From positions 1-5,990 of the forward strand of contig MEMY01000033.1 in NCBI GenBank assembly GCA_001768965.1: a stretch of DNA of 5,990 nt, in the 5' to 3' direction. The notes below the pieces were generated by a model. The model saw only the letters and a list, made by a program, of their open reading frames with translations, was not told the DNA's origin and ran no database searches. Source of the stretch: an archaeon RBG_16_50_20 (lineage in GTDB: Archaea; Thermoproteota; Bathyarchaeia; 40CM-2-53-6). Positions within the stretch are counted from its first letter, which is position 1; each line of letters starts with the position of its first letter. Made by a program: the position numbers and the translations under genes. Shown one piece after another: positions 1 through 5,398 of this stretch.

Positions 1-119
1 ATCCCCGACCCCAATTCAATTCCAGTTGTCTTGTATCACGAAACCAGAATACTATGCAGCTGGAAGATAAACAACTCGCACGGTTCCAGGTGAAGCGACC
101 CATCGTCGTTTCCGAAGTT

Positions 120-309
120 TCACCATCGTTTGTAGTATTTCCGGCGAGTCCCACAGCGCGTGCACGTAGCATCACGATAAGGTTTGCCGAATAGTTGTTT
201 CTCTCTCTTCATCTACTAACGGAGGACGAAACTCTTGCGAACGTCGGTCTGGGTGAGCAAAAGGCATGGAATCATACGAGGCACCCGCACCGAATATAAC
301 CGACAGCAA
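120..309 (-). pseudogene. Decayed N-terminal fragment of a SIR2-like (GAGAS motif) protein
   Basis: Reading leftwards from a TTG at 309-307, a 45-codon frame ending at TGA 174-172 encodes VIFGAGASYDSMPF (from codon 300-298) and, about ten residues later, FRPPLVDE (codons 231-208). A hydrophobic strand running into GAGAS and followed by a PPL-x-x-E/LF stretch is, from memory of the families, typical of the N-terminus of SIR2-like nucleotide-binding proteins, several of which act in anti-phage defence. The expected continuation LFGKPYRD lies in the next frame (194-171), which runs to TGA 122-120 and also carries CTRCGTRRKYYKRW. The junction is a GA-rich tract (GAAGAGAGAGA), a plausible site for a slippage indel. 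There is no ribosome-binding site, no ATG before the motif, and a TGA lies two codons before the TTG. I read it as a relic. The family assignment rests on the short motif only, so chance similarity remains possible. Confidence 0.4.
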
Positions 310-508
310 ACTGTGTCAGAAAGCTACTAGGCGTGAGAGTCATTTTCCTCTTTCGATTGCGTGTGTGCATCAATGGTGCGGGTATCGGAATCGGACCAGT
401 TAACGTAGGCGCACACAACGTAGAATGTATCCCCCGGAACAGGTGATAAGTGTGTGTGCGCACCATTAGACCCACTCGGACACAGCAACGCTGTGCCACA
501 TAATCACG
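195..508. other. Stretch without an intact gene, rich in short inverted repeats
   Basis: Apart from the start of the SIR2-like relic (309-195, minus strand), no frame here has a recognisable domain together with a credible start. The right half carries overlapping inverted repeats. AATGGTGCG (372-380) pairs with CGCACCATT (459-467). GCGCACACA (409-417) pairs with TGTGTGCGC (453-461). A further GTGTGTGC at 361-368 could compete for the second arm. These could fold as RNA on either strand, but no known RNA family is recognised. The ligase gene ends immediately to the right (stop at 511-509), so its transcript runs into this stretch. Confidence 0.5.
481..495 (-). terminator. Small hairpin just past the acyl-CoA ligase stop codon
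   Basis: CACAGC-AAC-GCTGTG forms a perfect 6-bp stem with a 3-base loop. It starts 13 bases past the ligase stop codon on the minus strand. No T-run follows it in the direction of transcription, so it may be a 3' stabilising hairpin rather than a terminator, or may be incidental. Confidence 0.25.
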
Positions 509-2479
509 CTAATCTGTTTCAAGTTGTGGAAGGACTCTTTCGAAATACTCCAAGGATTCGGGGTTGGTTATCGCGGCTCTGTTAGCAACGGGTTTGCCGT
601 TCATTATGTTTCTTACGGCGCTCTCAACCTTCTTCATGTTGAAGGTGTAGGGAATACTGGGTGTTTCAAGGATTAGCGCTGGGGCATGTCTCGGTGAAGC
701 ATTTTCACGTAAGGATTGTTTTATCTTGGATTTCAAATCCTCAGTTAAACTCTGTCCTGGGGCGAGTTGGACGAAGAGGATTACTCGTTGATCTCCTTTC
801 CAGTCCTGCCCTACGACTACGCTATCAGCGATTTCAGGGAACGTTTCAAGGACATTATAGATTTCCGCCGTCCCAATGCGTACTCCTGATGGTTTCAGGA
901 CGCTATCGGATCGGCCGAGGAAGGTTATTCCACCAGTGTCGCTGTGGATGATGATGTAATCGCCGTGCCTCCACACATTCTTGCCCGCGGGCTGATAGAA
1001 GCTGAAGTAAGTTTCCTTGTACTTTCTATTCTCGGGGTCGTCCCAGAAGTAGAGTGGCATGGATGGTGAAGGAGCTTCGCAAACAAGTTCTCCTTCTTGA
1101 TCAACTATCGGGTTGCCTTGTTCATCGTAGGCGTTGATCTTCATTCCCAGTTCTGGAGCACTTACTTCACCTGCATAGACTGGGAGCATGGGATTTCCGC
1201 AGGCAAAACCACCATTCAGGTCGGTGCCGCCTGATATCGAATTAAACTGCAGATCCTGCCTGATTTCTCGGTAGATCCATTCGAAGCTTTCTGCGGAAAG
1301 CGGTGAACCCGTCTGCGATATTTCCCGTAGCGACGACAAGTCATAGGTTTTGCCGGGTTTGGCGTTGACGGTTCTGAGGTAGTTGATGTAGCTGGCACTG
1401 CAACCGAAGATCGATATCCTCTCATTCTGGATCAATCTCCACATTGTGCCCCAATCTGGATAGTTGGGGTTACCATCGTAGAGCACTATCGTAGCGCCCA
1501 CAGCCAACGAGCTTACAAGCCAATTCCACATCATCCAGCTCGCAGTCGTTATGTAAGTAATCCTATCTTCACGTTTCAGGTCGGCATGGAGCATTAGATC
1601 TTTCAGCTCATTTATCAGCACACCAACTCCCTGAACCATGCACTTTGGCTTGCCAGTTGTTCCAGAAGAAAACATGACGTACACAGGATGATCGAAAGGC
1701 AAATGCTCGAATCGGATTTCCGTCTCTTTTTCAGAGGAGATGATATCGTTGTAAAGTACGCAGTTCGGTATATTGCCGATGTCAGGCCTCTCGGTAACAT
1801 ACGGAACCACGACGACCTTCTCTAGCGAAGGAACTCCTTCGACAACCCTCTCGGCGTGAGGTAACGTGTTAAAGACCTTGTTTCCGTAGAAATATCCGTC
1901 GGCCGTGAAGAGAATCTTCGGTTCGATCTGCCCCAACCGATCCAAAACAGCCGCCGGCCCCAGTTCGGCGCCACAAGAAGCCCAAACAGCTCCGACACTT
2001 GTAGCGGCAAGCATGGCGACAACTGTCTCGGTCAAATTGGGCATGTAGGCAGAAACTCTATGCCCTGGCCTAACTCCCTGCCTGCGCAGCCACTTTGCCA
2101 GAGCTGCCACTTGATTGTACAGCTCTGCGTAGGTCATTCTGCGTGTTCTCTGCGTCTCGCCTCTGAATATGAACACATAATGATCGTCCCTATACCTCAA
2201 CAGGTTCTGCGCGAAATTCAGCCTCGCCCCGGGAAACCATTTCGCGCCCGGGAACTTGCCTAGGTCATCGACAACCTTGTCGTAACCTTGACTGGCGATG
2301 ATGCCCGAAAATTCCCACATCGCCCCCCAGAAGTCAGGTATTCTCTCAACCGACCAGCCATGCAGCTGCTGATAGTCCTGGATGTTAAGCCCGTACCTCT
2401 TGTTCACGAAAGCGATAAATCGATTCATATTTGACTGTGCTATGAGTTCGGGTGAAGGTTTCCAGAGCAATTTTCCCAT
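509..2479 (-). CDS. Acetoacetyl-CoA synthetase-type acyl-CoA ligase (AMP-forming)
   Basis: This 656-residue protein has the usual length of acetoacetyl-CoA synthetases, cytosolic enzymes that join acetoacetate to CoA through an acyl-AMP intermediate (ANL adenylating superfamily). The N-terminal cap covers roughly residues 36-96 (HGWSVERIPDFWGAMWEF ... FPGARLNFAQNLL). The phosphate-binding loop is SSGTTGKPK (271-279), followed by WMMWNWLVSSLAVGATIVLYDG (315-336, the AACS-type core), GGTD (417-420), WRHGDY (503-508), GRSD (522-525), VRIGTAEIY (533-541) and the C-terminal lysine region IPYTFNMKKVE (609-619, K616 expected catalytic). The overall pattern is clearly AACS. Several family positions differ: CGAELG (169-174) for the usual CSPDFG, LKPSG (528-532) for LNPGG, MVQG (281-284) for the usual VHG, and NMKK for SGKK. 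The true substrate may therefore be acetoacetate or a related short acid. The ATG at 2479 is supported by GGAGGT six bases upstream. The gene diverges from the helicase gene. Confidence 0.87.
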   Translation of the reverse strand: MGKLLWKPSPELIAQSNMNRFIAFVNKRYGLNIQDYQQLHGWSVERIPDFWGAMWEFSGIIASQGYDKVVDDLGKFPGAKWFPGARLNFAQNLLRYRDDHYVFIFRGETQRTRRMTYAELYNQVAALAKWLRRQGVRPGHRVSAYMPNLTETVVAMLAATSVGAVWASCGAELGPAAVLDRLGQIEPKILFTADGYFYGNKVFNTLPHAERVVEGVPSLEKVVVVPYVTERPDIGNIPNCVLYNDIISSEKETEIRFEHLPFDHPVYVMFSSGTTGKPKCMVQGVGVLINELKDLMLHADLKREDRITYITTASWMMWNWLVSSLAVGATIVLYDGNPNYPDWGTMWRLIQNERISIFGCSASYINYLRTVNAKPGKTYDLSSLREISQTGSPLSAESFEWIYREIRQDLQFNSISGGTDLNGGFACGNPMLPVYAGEVSAPELGMKINAYDEQGNPIVDQEGELVCEAPSPSMPLYFWDDPENRKYKETYFSFYQPAGKNVWRHGDYIIIHSDTGGITFLGRSDSVLKPSGVRIGTAEIYNVLETFPEIADSVVVGQDWKGDQRVILFVQLAPGQSLTEDLKSKIKQSLRENASPRHAPALILETPSIPYTFNMKKVESAVRNIMNGKPVANRAAITNPESLEYFERVLPQLETD

Positions 2480-2485
2480 GAGACT

Positions 2486-2491
2486 ACCTCC
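2486..2491 (-). promoter_or_regulatory. Strong ribosome-binding site of the acyl-CoA ligase
   Basis: The minus strand reads GGAGGT six bases before the ATG at 2479-2477, a near-perfect Shine-Dalgarno match that fixes the start. Its GGAG can pair with CTCC immediately upstream (CTCC-AGAC-GGAG, 2499-2488) in a 4-bp GC-rich hairpin, which could limit ribosome access. Confidence 0.75.
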
Positions 2492-2499
2492 GTCTGGAG

Positions 2500-2515
2500 C
2501 TCTCTCTAGAGAGAG
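2500..2515. promoter_or_regulatory. 16-base perfect palindrome in the ligase leader (candidate operator)
   Basis: CTCTCTCTAGAGAGAG is identical to its own reverse complement. It lies between the TTTAAA box and the ribosome-binding site of the ligase, about 20 bases before the start codon. A dimeric repressor could bind here; as RNA it could form a 6-bp stem with a four-base loop. The low-complexity GA/CT composition makes chance symmetry more likely than for a mixed-sequence palindrome. No regulator gene is visible in the window. Confidence 0.4.
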
Positions 2516-2550
2516 ATGGATTGCTATTCATCCGTTCTGTTCAACCAACC

Positions 2551-2556
2551 TTTAAA
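2551..2556 (-). promoter_or_regulatory. TATA-like box, probably for the ligase and perhaps used both ways
   Basis: TTTAAA within CCTTTAAATGG is the most AT-rich, TATA-like element in the divergent intergenic region. If it acts as an archaeal TATA box on the minus strand, transcription would begin near 2527, giving a ligase leader of roughly 48 bases that includes the palindrome and the ribosome-binding site. The core is self-complementary, so it could also drive the helicase, with a leader of about 130 bases. No clear purine-rich BRE is seen beside it. Confidence 0.35.
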
Positions 2557-2635
2557 TGGTAGTACGCTATTGCGGTGCTCTAACGAAAGCCGCGTGCGGA
2601 CACGAAGAAGTTCTGCACAGCGAAACTAGAACGCG

Positions 2636-2649
2636 GTTTACCCGTAAAC
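2636..2649. promoter_or_regulatory. Short dyad upstream of the helicase gene
   Basis: GTTTAC-CC-GTAAAC is a perfect 6-bp dyad with a 2-base spacer, 60 bases before the helicase ATG. It sits among three copies of GCGGTT (2633-2638, 2661-2666, 2679-2684). It may be a binding site or a weak leader hairpin. There is no good ribosome-binding site directly before the helicase ATG, so control through this leader is conceivable but not shown. Confidence 0.2.
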
Positions 2650-2708
2650 GAGGAAGCTTAGCGGTTCTGTTTTCTGAAGCGGTTTGAGTAAGAAAGTGAA
2701 AACTAAGA

Positions 2709-3860
2709 ATGAAGAGTTTCGAAGAATTCCCCATAAGTCGGGAAATAATCCGCAGCTTGCACGAAATCGGATTTCAAGAACCGTTCCCAATTCAAGCTGC
2801 AACGATCCCTGCGCTACTCGAGGGCAGGGATGTCATCGGTCAAGCGAAGACGGGGACTGGTAAAACAGCCGCCTTCGGAATCCCGATGATACAAAAAATA
2901 ATCAAGAATGAGGATTCTGTTCAAGGACTCATACTCGTCCCAACGAGAGAGCTTGCCCAGCAAGTAGCCTCCGACCTGAACAGGTACGGCAAGTACCTCT
3001 CAATCAGAGCCCTAGCCGTGTATGGAGGCCAACCAATCTACGGGCAGATTCAAGCCCTACAGAACACGATTCACATCGTCGTTGGAACACCTGGCAGAAT
3101 AATCGACCACATAAACCGAGGCACACTAATCATCGACAACGTGAAAATGGTCGTCCTCGACGAAGCCGACCGCATGCTAGACATGGGCTTCAGAGATGAC
3201 ATTGACTACATCCTCCGCAGAACACCCAGCGAAAGGCAAACTTCAATGTTCTCGGCAACTATGCCGGAAGAAATCCAGCGGTTAGCCTCGAAGCACTTGT
3301 ACAACCCGGAGAAATTCATGGTCAGCAAAGATGAGATCGCGGTAGAGGAGATCGAACAACTTTACCGTCTCGTTGACCCGGAACGCAAGTTCCAGGCACT
3401 CTGCGACATAATGGCCCAGAAATCTGTCAGCCGTGCGCTGATCTTTTGCTCAACCAAACACGGTGCAGATCGCCTTGCTTGGAGGCTTAGCCACGTCCGA
3501 AACGACGTCGCCGTAATACACGGGGACTTAACTCAGCCTCAACGTGACCGCGCTCTGCAAGATTTCCGGAGAGGGAGAATCCGCTTCCTGGTTGCCACTG
3601 ATGTCGCATCACGTGGTTTGGACATTCACGACATTTCCCACGTAGTGAACTTTGACGTGCCCAACGATCCCTTGCTGTACTTCCATCGAATTGGCAGAAC
3701 AGGACGGGCCGGGGCTGAAGGCATCGCTGTCACGTTGGTCTCACGCCGCGAAATGGGCGACCTGAAACGGATCCAAGGCATGACGAATACGCGAATTCAT
3801 GAAATTCGTGGGCTGACTCCAGCTTTAGATCACCCATCGCATGTGTATGGGAGTCGTTGA
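2709..3860 (+). CDS. DEAD-box ATP-dependent RNA helicase
   Basis: The 383-residue protein consists of little more than the two RecA-like domains. It uses ATP to unwind short RNA duplexes and remodel RNA-protein complexes in the cytoplasm. All canonical motifs are present in order: Q motif GFQEPFPIQ (21-29), motif I AKTGTGKT (46-53), Ia PTREL (78-82), GG (106-107), Ib TPGR (127-130), II DEAD (151-154), III SAT (182-184), IV ALIFCST (243-249), V ATDVASRGLD (296-305) and VI HRIGRTGRAG (326-335). Only about 48 residues follow motif VI. There is no basic or RGG tail and no DbpA-type RNA-binding domain, so RNA specificity is not evident. The size matches the minimal archaeal form exemplified by the Methanocaldococcus jannaschii protein. 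The ATG is the first possible start, because an in-frame TGA lies four codons upstream. The Shine-Dalgarno signal is weak at best. Such helicases are often cold- or stress-induced, which the sequence does not show. Confidence 0.96.
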   Translation: MKSFEEFPISREIIRSLHEIGFQEPFPIQAATIPALLEGRDVIGQAKTGTGKTAAFGIPMIQKIIKNEDSVQGLILVPTRELAQQVASDLNRYGKYLSIRALAVYGGQPIYGQIQALQNTIHIVVGTPGRIIDHINRGTLIIDNVKMVVLDEADRMLDMGFRDDIDYILRRTPSERQTSMFSATMPEEIQRLASKHLYNPEKFMVSKDEIAVEEIEQLYRLVDPERKFQALCDIMAQKSVSRALIFCSTKHGADRLAWRLSHVRNDVAVIHGDLTQPQRDRALQDFRRGRIRFLVATDVASRGLDIHDISHVVNFDVPNDPLLYFHRIGRTGRAGAEGIAVTLVSRREMGDLKRIQGMTNTRIHEIRGLTPALDHPSHVYGSR

Positions 3861-3959
3861 AAAGCCAAGGTTGAATAGGTGCTAAACGAAAGGACTTCAC
3901 AGAGAGTGGACTAAACGGGACGACGACGAAGCTTCCGCAACCGACCCGTACGCTTTGAA

Positions 3960-4103
3960 ATGAAGAACGTAGAATGCATCCGATGCCACAGACTCATAAG
4001 ACTTGATGAGTACAAAGCTCATCTCACCACTTGCGGACTCACCCCGCAGACTCCCAATACTACTCAACCGATAGCTGATGCTCCACCTGCGACTCATACG
4101 TAG
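3960..4103 (+). CDS. Possible 47-residue zinc-finger microprotein (C2HC type)
   Basis: This small frame begins MKNVECIRCHRL and has a C-x2-C-x11-H-x3-C pattern (C6, C9, H21, C25), very close to the spacing of compact C2HC zinc fingers that bind nucleic acid or protein. The finger contains LDEYKAHL, a helix-like segment carrying the histidine. A Thr/Pro-rich tail (28-47) with no cysteines follows. The frame is open upstream to a stop at 3912-3914 and would encode an Arg-rich stretch (RRRSFRNRPVRFE), but it offers no start codon before the ATG. No ribosome-binding site is seen. The gene lies 99 bases after the helicase stop on the same strand and could share its transcript. ATA and AGA codons match the neighbouring genes. 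It could still be a chance frame. Confidence 0.38.
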   Translation: MKNVECIRCHRLIRLDEYKAHLTTCGLTPQTPNTTQPIADAPPATHT

Positions 4104-4152
4104 ATAAGCTGCGAGCCGTTGTTCTAAGAGAAAGCTAAAGAGAACCTGCAAA

Positions 4153-4172
4153 CCAGGAATCGAAATTCCTGG
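4153..4172 (-). terminator. Hairpin terminator after the antiporter gene
   Basis: CCAGGAAT-CGAA-ATTCCTGG is a perfect 8-bp stem with a four-base loop, which reads UUCG (a stabilising tetraloop sequence) in the minus-strand transcript. It begins four bases past the antiporter stop codon at 4179-4177. A T-rich stretch follows in that direction (TTTGCAGGTTCTCTTTAGC, 4152-4134). Position and structure fit transcription termination or 3'-end stabilisation of the antiporter message. It is less convincing for the plus strand, where no T-run follows directly. Confidence 0.6.
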
Positions 4173-4176
4173 AGTT

Positions 4177-5328
4177 CTACGCCCGCTTTCTGTTTCGAAG
4201 AATTGTAACGACCGCTGAGATTAGTGTAGTGAAAAGGACAAGACTGCCTGTGATCGGGTAGATGAGTGCCCCCCCTACTCCGGCTGCTGAGGCTTCACGG
4301 GCCAAGATGAAGCTGAATTCTCCTCGAGGATTCATGTCTATGGCAATACCGCTGGCTTCGGCCTTTCTCGACGACAAAGTGGCCCCGACATATGCTCCGA
4401 CATATTTTCCGATGAAACCCAATCCAACGACAGGCAAAACATAGGCCAAATTGAGGAGCTGCGAGGTGTCGACAAGCATCCCCATGGAAACGAAGAAGAT
4501 CGTCAGAAACAGATCATACACCGAGCGGGTTTTACCATAAATGAACCTCGCACGCTTTCCGCGAATAACCAACCCCATCAGAAAGGCACCTGTTGCAGCT
4601 GAGAATCCCAGCGTTGAGGAAACGATAGCCATGGCGAAGGCTAAACTCAATGAAAGGAGGAAACCAGCCTCATCTAAATCCACATCAAGTTGGCTGATTC
4701 TATCTATGACGCGAGGCGCAACATAGACGCCGAAGATCAACACCAACCCGACAAGAAGAACTGCACGCAGACCCCAAAGTCCCACATCGACTGGGGAAGG
4801 CCATTGAAATGCAGCGAGACTTGGCATGACCGAGAGTAGGAATACTGCAACTAAGTCTTCAATGACCAGAGCCCCCATTATCAGGCTAGCAGACGTTTTG
4901 GACAATTCTCTGCGTTCATAGAGAAATTTCGCGACAAGTGCAGTACTTGAGATACTCATTACTCCAGCTAAGACGAGGCTATCGACAACCGACCATCCCA
5001 GTATTAGGCCTGCAAACAATCCGGCACTGAAGGAACATGCAAACTCTGTGAATGCAAAAACTACCACCTTAGCTCCCATCGCTCTCAACTGAAAGGGGTC
5101 AAGTTCCAGACCAACAATGAAGAGGAGAAGAACAATGCCAACCTCCGCGATCTCCTGAATTGTTGCGAGATCGGTTACCAACTTCAAACCGAACGGTCCG
5201 ATCACCATTCCGGCAACAAGTTGCCCCAACGCCACGGGGAGGTGAAGCCTCCACATGACCAGACTAAACGCGAGTGCTGAGCCCGCGATAACCCCCAATT
5301 CAAGCAGGAAGGAAATGTCCGCGGGCAT
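4177..5328 (-). CDS. CPA2-family monovalent cation/proton antiporter (Kef/NapA type, membrane domain only)
   Basis: This 383-residue integral membrane protein has about 11-13 hydrophobic segments. It should exchange Na+ or K+ for protons across the cytoplasmic membrane. Family signatures include LGQLVAGMVIGP (34-45), EVGIVLLLFIVGLELD (62-77), the unwound-helix segment SISSTALVAKFL (125-136), the ion-site pair E157-D158 in ALVIEDLVAV, GAFLMGLVI (247-255), FFVSMGMLVD (278-287) and NPRGEFSFILA (333-343). The conserved Asp (D158) is present. The preceding residue is Glu, where electrogenic NapA-type exchangers have Asp and KefC has Gln, so the coupling mode cannot be assigned with confidence. The protein ends right after the last membrane segment (RNRKRA). 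The TrkA-N/TrkA-C (RCK) nucleotide-sensing domains of full Kef channels are absent. ATG 5328 is the first start after an in-frame stop at 5370-5368; the ribosome-binding site is weak. The metal transporter gene lies 70 bases upstream on the same strand. Confidence 0.9.
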   Translation of the reverse strand: MPADISFLLELGVIAGSALAFSLVMWRLHLPVALGQLVAGMVIGPFGLKLVTDLATIQEIAEVGIVLLLFIVGLELDPFQLRAMGAKVVVFAFTEFACSFSAGLFAGLILGWSVVDSLVLAGVMSISSTALVAKFLYERRELSKTSASLIMGALVIEDLVAVFLLSVMPSLAAFQWPSPVDVGLWGLRAVLLVGLVLIFGVYVAPRVIDRISQLDVDLDEAGFLLSLSLAFAMAIVSSTLGFSAATGAFLMGLVIRGKRARFIYGKTRSVYDLFLTIFFVSMGMLVDTSQLLNLAYVLPVVGLGFIGKYVGAYVGATLSSRKAEASGIAIDMNPRGEFSFILAREASAAGVGGALIYPITGSLVLFTTLISAVVTILRNRKRA

Positions 5329-5347
5329 TGCTCGCCAGATATTATTG

Positions 5348-5359
5348 AGTCTGCAGACT
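5348..5359. promoter_or_regulatory. 12-base perfect palindrome between the two transporter genes
   Basis: AGTCTGCAGACT is a perfect dyad 19 bases before the antiporter ATG, inside the 70-base gap after the metal transporter gene. It is a possible operator or processing hairpin. No clear TATA box lies at the right distance, so the antiporter is probably co-transcribed with the upstream gene, and this site remains speculative. Confidence 0.2.
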
Positions 5360-5398
5360 ACTTGAGGTTAATCATGGATTGACTGCGAATGAACTTCG

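Noticed and set aside
3..194. Plus-strand frame open from the left edge, ending at TAG 192-194, possibly the C-terminus of a gene
   Set aside because: 63 codons without a stop is only mildly unusual. No domain is recognised, and it lies opposite the SIR2-like relic. Only sequence to the left could decide.
418..433. 15-of-16 match AACGTAGAATG(T/C)ATCC between 418-433 and 3966-3981, reading NVECI in both
   Set aside because: One such match is expected to arise by chance fairly often in a 6-kb window, the flanks do not align, and a repeat element is not supported.
297..437. Plus-strand frame with a Gly/Val-rich stretch (GAGIGIGPVNVGAHNVECIP)
   Set aside because: It has no convincing start or ribosome-binding site and no known domain. 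The regular look may come from the repeat-rich DNA.
272..499. Minus-strand open frame of 75 codons after the ligase
   Set aside because: It starts at GTG without a ribosome-binding site, has no recognisable domain, is rich in Thr/Arg/Cys with low-complexity GT/CA runs, and overlaps the frame with the GAGAS motif.
3897..4151. Minus-strand open frame of 84 codons after the antiporter
   Set aside because: It has a TTG start, is Ser-rich with no domain, lies beyond the antiporter's hairpin, and sits opposite the better-supported zinc-finger frame.
4153..4172. Hairpin considered as a tRNA T-arm
   Set aside because: The loop geometry is wrong (4 or 6 bases rather than 7) and no D-arm, anticodon arm or acceptor stem can be found around it.
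5340..5347. AATAATAT considered as a TATA box for the antiporter
   Set aside because: It lies only about 15 bases before the start codon, too close for an archaeal promoter with transcription starting at or before the ATG.
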